Source: Ceratodon purpureus | Taxonomy: Eukaryota > Streptophyta > Bryopsida > Pseudoditrichales > Ditrichaceae | Direction of reading: 5' to 3' | Length of the DNA: 64,000 bases | NCBI GenBank assembly: GCA_014871385.1 | Contig: CM026426.1 | Location: forward strand, 47,173,611-47,237,610 | Part shown: one piece after another, positions 1 through 9,927 of the stretch | Layout of the letters: every line of letters starts with the position of its first letter | Numbering within the stretch: position 1 is the stretch's first letter | Made by a program: the position numbers and the translations under genes | Notes under the pieces: generated by a model | Database searches by the model: none | The model's input: the letters and a program-made list of their open reading frames with translations, nothing else | What the model was told of the DNA's origin: nothing

Positions 1-3000
1 AAGATAATTATAATTAAAATTAAATAAAAAAAAAAAGATTAAAGGCACGTAGACTAGAATGGATGAATTCTAGTAATGATGAGAAAATGTTACGATATTA
101 AAGGTTACTTGGTCCCTCTTAAGAGGTTCAATACCAATACATTTTAAGCAGTAATTTGCATATAAATGTGAGGGGATAAGGGGAATGAATGTATGCCTGA
201 ACTAGTTAGAGGGAGTTTGAGCATAGTAATTAATGCGCGTCAAAAAATTAATCACCAAGAAAAGAGAAAACAAATTACAAATTCAATGAAAACAGTGTAA
301 TTAGTCCACGGTTATAGGGTCAATTAAATTACTAAAATAAGATTATTTCTAAAAATATACGAAGAATATTCGAATCTTCTAATTTTGTATTTTATATTTA
401 GTAAAAAATCTATTTTTAGTTTCAATCCCCCATTTTGTGCTCTCTGCTCTCCAAATCTCCGCTCACCGCTCTCTGCTCACGTACAAGCTACCCCCATTGG
501 ATATCTTAAGATTCAAACATGGTGATAGACATCCGATGCAGCATCTAAAGTGCAGCATTTCTCAACTTCACCTTTAGATAGGGTCTCGGCATTTTTTGAA
601 GTCGTAGTGGTTTGGCTTCATGGAGCAAGTAAGTTCTCTTAGTTTTTGCATTCTCTATATGACTCCAATTTATTATCATTAACAACTTCTTACCTAATCT
701 ACGTGCTCTATTGAAGCTCACAAATAAACTCTTTTCAATTGTAGTGCCTAATTGTAGATAAACATGTAGAAATCTTCTTCCATTGTTGCAGATATTGTCC
801 AAGACAAGTGAAAGCAACAACTCAAGATTTAAAGAAAGCACCTGAATGTAGCAACTATAGACAACTTTGTTTGAACCTTCCTGCAATGTGTGGCGTACTA
901 CAAGTACCTCAAAGGCAAGTGCCTCCACATTTGACCTTCTAAAAACAAATTGAAGCTTAGAAGTAGTCAAAGTTGGCGGAGGAAACTGGAAATCCTAAAT
1001 TCATCCATAAAGCATTTTTGAAGATGTTAGGCAACCAGAATATCTACACAAAGACTCCTCACCTTGAAGGTAAAGTAGAATTTGTGTCTCTTATAACGAA
1101 ACATGACACAATTTTAAGTTTTGAACACAAATTTCATTAACAAGATTAGCATGTCATGACCGCACATCCAAACAAGATCAACATGCACAAACAACAACCG
1201 CAATCCTTCATGAACTGCGATATTCCTTGAATCTTTGAATTAATTACATCAGGAATAGTTGCTCCTTCAAGCACACCAATTTACTGGTTAATTTTATTGC
1301 TACCAAGTCATTGCATTGGAGGATATTGCATGCGACCCCACCAGATTGCATATTGCATACCCACCAAAGACATCTGCCAAAGTGTGCTTTGATCAACATG
1401 CAATTTTCAAGATGAAGTAAGTTGCCCAGATTGTGCACAACATAAACAATACAATTGCTCCAACCTGCATTAACATGACCAAAAAATACAAGAAGAATAG
1501 GAAGCACTTTATGCAATTCTTCTACTACATTGACAACATAAAACAAGTTGTAAAGGACACTTGCAAAAGTGGTTGATGTCAAGACCGGAGGTTTCAAAGG
1601 TATGGCCTCTTGCATTAGGGACCAACTTACCTTGCAAAGAGATTTTGACCTTTAAAAATGCCCGCTTCACACTTCCACAACGGAAGAGTTCTTGCCAATC
1701 CGGCTCTTTCACGACCACCCATTATTAGTGGACTTATATGTGTACACAACTCTGACATTTCCTAATAAATTCCTTCCTTGCAGATTTAGGAAGAATATTT
1801 GTTGCAACAACAAGACCTTATAACCAAGCATGCCAACAACTATACTTTGGCTCTGTTACTTTAAGGTAGCAAGAGCAAGTCATGCATACTTCTTGCCCTA
1901 ACGCTTAAATGTATCGTATCATTGGAAGCTAGCACACCACCAAAGGTCTAGCAATATTACTTGACAATTGTTTTAGCTAGCTACTTGTACTTGTCTAAAT
2001 TTCATAGAAATGGTGACAAAGTCAATTGGTAAGCTTAATCATAAAGCCAATTGTAAGCATCTATATTATGAATATATGGTCATTTGTTAATTGGATCATG
2101 AGTCTACTACGTTCATGGATTTGTTAGCTTTACCTTTAATGAAGTGAAGCAAGTTCTAGACAATAGATTGCTCAACCACCTTCATACATAGATTGGTTCA
2201 TTTTTGAAATAAAATTATTGTAATCATCCTCAGATTATTAATGCACTAGTGAGCTTAAAAGGGCCACACCAAGATATATGCGTTATATTATTTTTTGTTT
2301 CATTTTCGTTGTATGAATTAAACTCCTACTCATGACCTTTAACCTTTCATTCCAAGATGATATAGAGGTCTATCTTAAAATGATCTAGAATCCAATTACC
2401 TTTTATGATATTAAATAGATGAAATTCCGTTGTACTTGTATTTAAATTATTATTTATACCGTTTGGGTCCTCACACTTCATCGCAGGTTGAACCACCCTC
2501 CCTACTTCTTTTTTGTAGGGTTCTTAACAGGGCTCTACTTCAAAACATACCAGTGGCTATGGCAAGAGAAATCTCCCTCGCTGGCCTTCACGGTCAAGCA
2601 GGGTCATTTGCCAATGCAAGGCACATGGACCCTTACAACGGCTTTGCTAGGCAGTGATATATTTAGTCGTTGGAACAGACACAAATGAAAACAATGTGAA
2701 AACAACATGCAAAGAGGAAGTGAGAACAACATAAATCAATTTTATTTGTTCACCATAGATATTTGCTAGAGGTCTTATCTTTTGTTGAGGAGATAGTTTC
2801 ACAGCATGAATACCAAGCAACTCTGCCTTGGTGCTAAAGAGGAGGTCAAATCCTTTAGTACATTGCAACTCCGCATTACTAGACCGCAGGTTGCTAATGA
2901 ATGGGCACCGCATCTTTATCTAATGCCGCGCATGTGGATTCCTCCACATGCACACGCCGCTCTGTTACACCTTGTGAATCCACCTTCATTGGCCGCATTG

Positions 3001-4114
3001 AATCTGTGGATGCTACAACACCTCTATCTAGGTTCTACAATCCACAAATTCAACCTACATTCTACCCTCTGTAAAATATCACTTTTAGAGTTTGATTCTC
3101 AATAGAGAGAGGAAGCATGACGACAATAACGGTCTAGACTTTGCAGAAGCAGGACCTTAGCAAAGTAAGAGACAACAAGAAGATGGACAAGATAAACAAA
3201 GCTAAAGGATTGGATGAGGTAGCAAGTTATTATATACACTAAGTGAGAAGTGGTTTGTTACAATGAACGAGGAGATCCGATAGATATTTGTAAGTTAGCC
3301 GAATGAAAGTGCCAAACTACTGATTTGATTTTGGACGTTTAAGATTTTATTAGGTTTAAAACCTTAATCTTACTCAAATATCACATTAGTATCATACATA
3401 AATTACTCAATAACCTTAATAGAAAGAAGATATAGTTGGATGACCTTTAAGACTTCCAAGCCTTGGTATGGTGGGCATGAACGCAAGTTCTTTTTTGGGT
3501 TTGAATTGGCTAAACGCATGGCGTGATGATTAGCAAGAAGAGACGGATGATGACATGCACATGGGCGGATAAAGGTCCTTCTAGAGTCAGTGGTGGGCCA
3601 ATGGTGGGCCATTAGCTTCTTGTTTGACCCTTGCACAGCCTCAATATTTAGCAATCATTGGTGTTTGGTCCTATGATCTTGCATGAGCATCTTGCTTATC
3701 AATAACATCTAATTTTTGACTCAGCCTTTTCCATGTTAGACTTTTCAGGTCCGTTTCCAATTATACTTTGCAAAGACCGTGGATAAAAATTTAACACCCT
3801 CACAATTTGGGAAACAATACCTCTTTTGTATGAAAGGTGTCATCAATGAGGTTTGGAAAGAAGTTCGCAATAGTAGGAGATGTTACAAAATGGCCCTTCA
3901 AGTGCCACACTAGCTAAGATTATTCTTTAGTGTTAAAAATCAGAGAATATTTCCTATTTTGGTGCTCCTTTAATATTTGCTTACTACTACTCAAATATTT
4001 TTTGTTTTCGTAAATGTTAGCTAATATCCGTTGTTGAAAGTGTGTCGTGTGTACATCTATGTAGGATTTGCAACTACTAAAGAATGTAGGTGGGAACACA
4101 CGCTGTTTTAAGGA
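1..4114. other. AT-rich flank, no supported gene
   Basis: This stretch is AT-rich. It holds only short open frames that I cannot tie to any family, and none has a plausible start, domain and end together. A perfect 9-bp hairpin (gcatgtgga / tccacatgc) lies near 2930-2953. Some minus-strand frames (about 545-970 and 1244-1718) could be remnants of old coding DNA, but I recognise no motif in them. It ends at the left target site of the large hAT element. Confidence 0.6.
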
Positions 4115-4122
4115 TGTAAGAC
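4115..4122. repeat. Left 8-bp target-site duplication of the large hAT element
   Basis: The sequence tgtaagac lies immediately outside the left terminus and is repeated without mismatch immediately outside the right terminus. An 8-bp duplication is the hallmark of hAT superfamily insertion. Confidence 0.93.
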
Positions 4123-4190
4123 CACGGTTGTTCAAACAGACGTCCGACCCGGCTCCGGACGTCCAGACGTCCGACCGGGACGTCCCCCGT
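4123..4190 (+). repeat. Left terminal and subterminal repeats of the hAT element
   Basis: The terminus CACGGTTGT is followed by four copies of the palindrome GACGTC (4139-4144, 4158-4163, 4166-4171, 4179-4184), mostly in the context GACGTCC. A CCGGGACG...TGACGTGG stretch reappears in the complement of the right end. Clustered subterminal motifs are where hAT transposases normally bind in addition to the terminal repeat. Confidence 0.8.
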
Positions 4191-4237
4191 CCCTGACGTG
4201 GCGTCCCCGACACTCGAGAATTACGTCGCGGTAAAAA

Positions 4238-4895
4238 TTATGCGACCCCGGGGGGGTAAAAACATCCCCCAACCGTCCGATGGGCCGATCCCGCCACCAC
4301 GCCCCATCTCGGCCGTCCGTTCGCGGGAACGGCCGCAGGGACGGCCGCGGAGACGGCCGCGGGGTCGCTGGAGACGGCCGTACCTCGATTCGACGGCCAA
4401 GATGCGGCCGTCCCGGCACATCGCGGGCCGTCGCATGTGGGCGGCCCTCTTGGGCCGTCGGATCCCGCGGCCGTCCCCGTGGCCGTCCCCGCGGTCGGCC
4501 ACGGCGACGGCCGCGAGATCGGACGGCCCGCGGCCGCCATGGTAGGCTTGGGAGGGTCGTCTGATCGGGCGGCCGTCCCCGGGTCGGCCGCGGGGACGGC
4601 CACGGGATCGAACGGCCCGCGGCCGGCATGGTCGGCCGCGGAGGGCCGTCCGATCCCACGGCCATCCGCGTGGGCGACCGCGGGGAGACGCGGCCGTCCG
4701 CGTGGCCGACCGCGTGGAGATGCGACCGACCGCGGAGACGGCCGCGTCGGGCGACGGCCACGCGGCGCCATCGCACGACGCGGCCATCCGATCGGACGGC
4801 CGGCGCCTTCGGGCGGAGTCGCGCCGGATCGGACGGCCGCGGGGGCCGTAGATCCGACGGCTGCGGGGACGGCCGTGGGGACGGCCGCGAGGTCG
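4238..4895 (+). promoter_or_regulatory. CpG-dense CGGCCG/GGCCGTC island A, upstream of gene 1
   Basis: Extremely GC- and CpG-rich DNA in an AT-rich setting, built from irregularly spaced words CGGCCG, GGCCGTC and the complement GACGGCC in both orientations. Long open frames run through it in several frames on both strands, but they are Arg/Pro/Gly/Ala-only translations of the repeat words and are not credible genes. It ends exactly at the TATA hairpin of gene 1. Similar islands precede the other three genes of the element, so a promoter, enhancer or protein-binding role is likely (inference). Confidence 0.7.
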
Positions 4896-4918
4896 GCTTC
4901 CCCTATATAAGGGGAAGC
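4896..4918 (+). promoter_or_regulatory. TATA box inside a perfect inverted repeat, gene 1 promoter
   Basis: Perfect 8-bp arms gcttcccc (4896-4903) and ggggaagc (4911-4918) enclose tatataa (4904-4910). It lies at the downstream edge of CpG island A, about 278 bp before the ATG at 5182. The same design occurs before genes 2 and 3. Confidence 0.7.
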
Positions 4919-5181
4919 TGCCTCTTCATTTTTTACCTTTTTTCTCCCATTTCGAGTGAGGCTGATTGCTACTGGTGGGGGATTCTCTCCTTCTCCGTTG
5001 GTCGTTCTCACCGGGAGGAAAGGGGTCATTCATTTGGAGGGGGGGGGTGGACTTTTCGAATTTTTAAATGGTTTTTTTCAAAACCCTTTGGATTTGTATT
5101 GCTCTTATTAATCTTTGAGGGAATTGAGGGTTTATTTGGAGTTGCGGATTCGATTTCTTGTAGCCTTGAAGGCTTTCCACG

Positions 5182-5592
5182 ATGCCGAAGAACAAGAAGC
5201 AGAAGAATGTGGGGGAATGGACGAACAAATTCGATGACATGCCGAGCTTACGTTGCAGGGATTATATTGTGGCATTCATCGTGGAATTTTACCAGGAGAA
5301 CACCCTTGTTTCATTGAATGGTCGTTACGTTCAGTATGAAGAAGATGGGCCCAAGAAATTCAAGTCAGAGATGGAGGGAAAGATTAGGGATCGTTTGACG
5401 GATCTGTGCTGGCATTCGGATACACAGAAGCCCGGTTACGATCATTTCGTGTCACAGCGTGCACAAGATGCGTTATGGAATGCTCGTGAGGTTATTTCTA
5501 AGTATGCAAAGGCGCAAAGGGGGGGAGTCCAGGCCTTCAAGGATACTATTGCAAAGGCAGATTGCTTCACGAGACTAATGGCGCCCCTATGA
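5182..5592 (+). CDS. Gene 1, N-terminal part, unknown domain (136 aa to first stop)
   Basis: First part of the kinase-like gene, starting at the first good ATG about 280 bp after the TATA hairpin. The N-terminus is Lys/Asn-rich (MPKNKKQK), then comes a mixed alpha-type sequence with several Trp and Tyr residues. I recognise no family. A TGA at 5590-5592 ends the frame. Beyond it the same frame still reads like protein (KLKKASTGVYYLVEFSDWDG) up to a second TGA at 5662-5664, and the kinase domain continues in the next frame. Either this is the first part of one gene damaged by a nonsense change and a frameshift, or an intron lies between about 5530 and 5730. A G-run at 5520 is a possible indel site. 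I see no convincing splice pair. Confidence 0.55.
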   Translation: MPKNKKQKNVGEWTNKFDDMPSLRCRDYIVAFIVEFYQENTLVSLNGRYVQYEEDGPKKFKSEMEGKIRDRLTDLCWHSDTQKPGYDHFVSQRAQDALWNAREVISKYAKAQRGGVQAFKDTIAKADCFTRLMAPL

Positions 5593-5728
5593 AAGCTCAA
5601 GAAAGCATCGACGGGCGTCTATTACTTGGTGGAATTCTCCGATTGGGATGGAGACGGCGGCTGACTTACGTAGACGGCATTTGACTATCTTGGCAGACTT
5701 CGCAATTTTCTATTACTTGGACAAGTAA

Positions 5729-6661
5729 GTTCAGAGAGGTGGTTATGCTACCATATGCAGGGTTCGTATCGAGGGAAACCCGGAAATCCCACCATTCTGG
5801 GAGTTTGCTGAGAAACGGCCGCTCAATTGGTCTATGAGGCCGGATTTGGCACGTGTGGACCACAACAATGAATCTCTTGCGATAAGGATTCCCCATCCTG
5901 GAGTCATCCGCTTCATAGCCATTCATCAGTTGGAACATGTGGGATTCATGTACTGGTGGAACGGTGGGTCCCTTCGAGCCATGCTACAGAGAGACAACGA
6001 GGCCCCGGGTGACCTCTCCATCGACTACATCTTCAGAGGGAATGCAGAGGACAGTCCAACTCTAGGAAATCGTCTCCGACTTTTCCAAAGTAAAAGTACA
6101 GAGCTTGCTTGGGCATTGTGTAACATCATAGATGCTGTGCACAAATACGGTTACCTCCACAATGACTTGTCACCGGACAACATCCTACTTCACTTTCCGG
6201 AAGATGAGTCCAAGATCTACATCGAGGTTTGTGATTGGGGCTTGATGACGAAGACACTAGAGAACAGAAGGTCGCCTTGGGTTTTTGAGAGTGTCCATCA
6301 GAAGGAGGAGACTATGAGGAGGCGATACTGGGTGGATCCTCGCGTGGTATACGTACACAAGGAAAACCAAGATATTCAAATCATTCCAGATTTGACGGTT
6401 GCATCGGAGGATTTCGCAGCCGCAAAGATTGCGGCAAAGATTAACAGGGACAACATGTGCACGGCATACCACGAAGCGGAGCCAGTAGAAACACGCCATT
6501 TCAAAAGGATCAGAGAACTCGCAATGGTTTTTGAAGGTTACCTTGAGAGAGTTTGCCAAAACAACAGAGGAACGATGGGTGGACTCGGACATCTTATTAA
6601 CCGTTTCAGAGATACACACAACTGGCCCACTCCCTTCGAGCACTACCGCGTGGGTTACTGA
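5729..6661 (+). CDS. Gene 1, protein-kinase-like domain
   Basis: An eukaryotic protein-kinase fold can be followed through this frame, which opens after a TAA at 5726-5728; the first ATG is at 5834. In order: a degenerate glycine loop (GGYATICRV), the ATP-anchoring Lys in FAEKR, the alpha-C Glu in NNESL, a hinge region with MYWWNGGSL, the catalytic loop HNDLSPDNILL with the usual Asp and Asn, and a DWG metal-binding motif in place of DFG (EVCDWG). WVDPR stands near the usual APE position. All core catalytic residues are therefore present, with HND for HRD and DWG for DFG. I cannot assign a kinase subfamily. Its first strand lies before the ATG at 5834, so a product starting there would lack the glycine loop and Lys. 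The real product must start upstream or the gene is broken. The C-terminal 80 residues are less kinase-like. Confidence 0.65.
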   Translation, partial: VQRGGYATICRVRIEGNPEIPPFWEFAEKRPLNWSMRPDLARVDHNNESLAIRIPHPGVIRFIAIHQLEHVGFMYWWNGGSLRAMLQRDNEAPGDLSIDYIFRGNAEDSPTLGNRLRLFQSKSTELAWALCNIIDAVHKYGYLHNDLSPDNILLHFPEDESKIYIEVCDWGLMTKTLENRRSPWVFESVHQKEETMRRRYWVDPRVVYVHKENQDIQIIPDLTVASEDFAAAKIAAKINRDNMCTAYHEAEPVETRHFKRIRELAMVFEGYLERVCQNNRGTMGGLGHLINRFRDTHNWPTPFEHYRVGY

Positions 6662-7596
6662 TATGGAGAGACATATCTACCTCTCCGTATTCCTATAATT
6701 TCATAATGTTTTTTTTGTTACCAGACGGCGGGCATAGCTCTCAGTAGTGAATAGTTATATTTAGACTCTATATTATTATGAGATGTTGGCATCTCAATTT
6801 TTGTACATGGGTCAATATTTTGTTTATAAAGTTTACTTGCATTTGGTTCAAATATGGTCTCTGTACTGAGATTGGTCTATTTCTACCCCTTGTATTATGA
6901 GGAAAACGGATTGGCTCCACACATCCAGCTAAAAGTCGATAGTCTCAATTCTAATTATGAAAATGATGCGATATGTGAATTGTAACCGTTATGCTTTGTA
7001 CGTTTTACTCTTAGAAATATTGGCAAGCGTATACTCAAGTTCTTTTCGTGAAGACGAAAGCGTAAGGGCCGCATAACATGATTGCTCATAATCCCCGGTA
7101 CAAACAAATACCTTAGATATAAATATGCATCCCTCAAAAAATATCATTCACGATATTCTTATTAATTTAGCAAAAAAAATATTTGAAAATTATTTTGCAT
7201 ACTTGTCTTGAGATTCATAATATTCAAGTGGTTGTAACCCATGTCAATGGTAAGTTGTCATTTAAAAAATAGTGATATTGATATTAATGTGCACTTAGAA
7301 TACCGCCAAGAGAAGATTAAAAAGACAAATTCCTTTCAAATGTCAAGACAACTACAATATAGAAGACAACACAACTACACTCTATTCCACTAATTCTATC
7401 TATTCTATTTGCAATATGTGGCAGGTGCCAATTTTCTTGAGTCCGTACATTTTAAACCTCCATCTACAAAACTGCAAACTACATACACACTATGCTTGCA
7501 TCTTTTACTTTACGCTGTAAATTTGTAATATGCGATGTCCACATTAAAGACTCGGTACGCTCCGATGCTGTAGAAAGTACTACCATGCACCCCATT
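6662..7596. other. Spacer between convergent genes 1 and 2
   Basis: AT-rich DNA between the 3' ends of two converging genes. It must hold both 3' untranslated regions. I see no clear AATAAA signal or gene. The 60-codon minus frame near 6955-7137 has no recognisable feature. Confidence 0.6.
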
Positions 7597-9159
7597 CTAA
7601 TAGTCTCCCCTCCACCCTAATCCATTGTAGTCATATGGATGATAATAGTTCCCATCATTGGGGAGTTCGCTTGGACCTCCCCGATCGTACGTTTCTTGTG
7701 GCCCGCGCCCTGCATAATTTGTGGAGGCTCTCAAAAGTCTCTCTCTCTCCTCCATCAATCTTCGATTATCCCGTCTAAGGTGAAACGCATGATTCTCCAT
7801 CAGTAGTACGTAATTTTGCCTTGTCCGCTCCAACTCTGATTCTTCCTCAAAATAGCTATCTCTTACAACTCGACCGGGAGGGTATCCAAAAGGAAGAGGT
7901 GGTACTCTGTCATCGGGATGAAGTACGTTGCGGTTGTCCCCGCTATTGTGATCAGTACCGTCGGTGTGATAACCTAGAGGTGGAGGAAATATTCTAGGCG
8001 GAGTGTGAGAAGATGATCTGTAATCATCTTTTGCAAAAACGGCAAATGGGGTAGCATGACCACCAAATCCGCGGTATGGAGGGGGAGTTGCGAAATGATC
8101 ACGTCCCAGTCTCTGCGTAACTTCTACGCGATCTAGGGAATGACCGTGAGGTTCCTCTCTTGCAGGTGTTCGATGGCGCGGACTAGCACTCCTTGGAGGA
8201 CTCGGTATTTCCGACCAGCCGTCCTCATAGTTACTAAAGTATCTTGATCTTGTTGCATAATCTGGCCAAGGTCGTCCCCCATACGGTCCATACGCACCAT
8301 CCGCAAAGTCAAAGGGTAAATCAGCTCCTTCCGGTTCCCCGTGGCCATAGCCTCGTTCGTGGGGTCCCATGTCTTGACGATCTCGCGAACGGTGTCCCCC
8401 GTGGGCAGAGGTTTGTCCATACTCCTCATGGTTGGTACGCGATGACTCTCAGCCACGATGCCCTCTGCGATTCCTAGGATTTTCGTTTGAGCGACGCCCT
8501 CGATAGTTGTCTTCATCATCATAGCTTAAACGACGTCTCTCATGTTCTTCATCATTATATTCGATGGCTAGAGTTTTTATTCCTGCATCTTGTGCCGGTG
8601 GACTCCGACGGTTTGAAATATGTAGTGGAGGACAATCGCTATGTCCAACCCAGGTTGTGTCAAGATCCATGCTTTCTCTATTCATTCTATCTGTCCTCAG
8701 GCCCAAGATTGTGGTCCAATCAACCCTCTTGTGTAAGACTATCTCCGCCCACACCATTGCCATATTCGAATACAACATGATATGAGGTCGGGAGTTTTGG
8801 ATTTGTGCTGCTCGAAATATCTCGTTATATCTAATTTTGAAATGATTACTTTCACAATTGTCAATTCTGATCTCTCCCCGTGTTGCCTGTTTCTCCGCAG
8901 CCTCGGTACGTAGATGTACTGGGATCAACTTCATGAGGTGCTTCATCTTTACATATTCCTTGCAAGTTACCATCCGCCATGGTGATGGTTCCCCCTCCCA
9001 TCCAAACTCTGCTACGCAATCAGGGTCATTCGTAGCGTATGGATCCAAGGGGTGTTTCCTTTTAGGAGTGGAGGATCCTCCCCGATCGTTACGAGGCATG
9101 GCGAAAGTCCGGTAAGCGAGTACCTGTGAAAACTGTGTATCGAACCAACCTTGTAACAT
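7597..9159 (-). pseudogene. Gene 2: new N-terminal domain, low-complexity middle, coiled coil; one in-frame TGA
   Basis: A single 520-codon frame, broken only by a TGA at 8451-8449; without it the frame runs on for 257 more recognisable codons after the next Met. The start is ATG at 9159 or, more likely, at 9099 (MPRNDRGG). Residues about 49-150 form a domain shared with gene 3: VAEFGWE, YVKM, HFKIRYNEI and MVWAEIVLHKRVDW. About 190-380 is disordered and rich in Arg, Gly, Asp, Tyr and Ser (RRRLSYDDEDNYRGRR and similar), resembling RNA-binding or phase-separating tails. Near the C-terminus there is a charged heptad-like coiled coil (FEEESELERTRQNYVLLMEN). No enzyme motif is visible. It could be a DNA/RNA-binding or scaffold protein of the element (inference). 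The TGA would have been CGA (Arg) before one C-to-T change. Either the gene is dead, gives a 236-residue truncated product, or relies on readthrough. Confidence 0.65.
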
Positions 9160-9434
9160 TGGCTGTAACTTCCCTCCACCGTATAAAAGTTGATTTAATC
9201 TCGTATATATCTAGTGCATAAGGACCAAAACAAAACCCAGAACTCCTGCCAGAAAACCGTACGTATGAAGCACTATTTTGTTGGTTTCATAATAACCAAC
9301 AAACGGTGCTGACAACCCTAAACACAATCCCACGATAACCCGTGGGGAAGTAGACGAAGCTTGGTGGAACGCAACTGAGCTGAACTAAATCCAGCACATG
9401 TAGCACAAGCACCCAAGTGGAGAAAAAGGATGCA

Positions 9435-9457
9435 GGGCCAGCCTTTTATGCTGGCCC
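9435..9457 (-). promoter_or_regulatory. TATA-like box inside a perfect inverted repeat, gene 2 promoter
   Basis: Perfect 8-bp arms gggccagc (9435-9442) and gctggccc (9450-9457) enclose cttttat, which reads ATAAAAG on the coding strand. It sits between CpG island B and gene 2, about 290 bp before the ATG at 9159 (350 bp before the alternative at 9099). Confidence 0.68.
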
Positions 9458-9486
9458 GAACCTCTAGACAGCCAGTTAGGTCAAAC

Positions 9487-9703
9487 AACGGCCCTCCTAC
9501 GGCCGTCCCCGGGGTCGGCCGCGGCCCAACACGCGGTGACGGTTGTGGGCGACACCGCGGTCGGAGGCTGCGGCCGCGTGGACGGATGGCGTCCGCAGCC
9601 GTAGATCTTCTTGGCGGAGAAGATCCGACGGCCGTGGGCGACCGCCGTCTACGCGGGGTCGGCTGTGGCCGTCCCCGGGGACGGCCGGGGGGGGGGGGGG
9701 GGG
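9487..9703 (-). promoter_or_regulatory. CpG-dense island B upstream of gene 2, ending in a 17-G run
   Basis: Same word usage as island A (acggccgtcc, ggtcggccgcgg), with a run of 17 G at 9687-9703 on the + strand, so a C-run on the coding strand. Shortest of the four islands. Overlapping open frames here are compositional artefacts. Confidence 0.65.
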
Positions 9704-9927
9704 TCGAAGGAACTCCCCTCCCCTTGTGTTTTCTCTCCTCTCCTTTCCCCCTCTCCTCCCCTACTCTCCCCCCTCCTTCTCGTCCCAAACAATCCCACTT
9801 GGGATTGTTTGGACAGCGTATCTCCCCCAAATGGAAAATTCAGACATATCTCGGATATTGTGGGGAATGTCCTGAAGATCCTGTGATCGGGGAGGTAGGG
9901 TCAACGTTTAAAATTGGGATCCAATGA

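Noticed and set aside
4132..5029. Several long overlapping open frames on both strands through island A (up to 263 codons)
   Set aside because: They are Arg/Pro/Gly/Ala translations of CGGCCG-type words in several frames at once. Stop codons are rare in such DNA, and there is no domain or coding signature.
8133..8522. A 129-codon minus frame overlapping gene 2
   Set aside because: It lies in another frame of gene 2, whose own frame continues across the TGA with consistent composition; this is a shadow.
9318..9927. Overlapping frames through island B on both strands
   Set aside because: Same compositional artefact, and they cross the TATA hairpin and the G-run.
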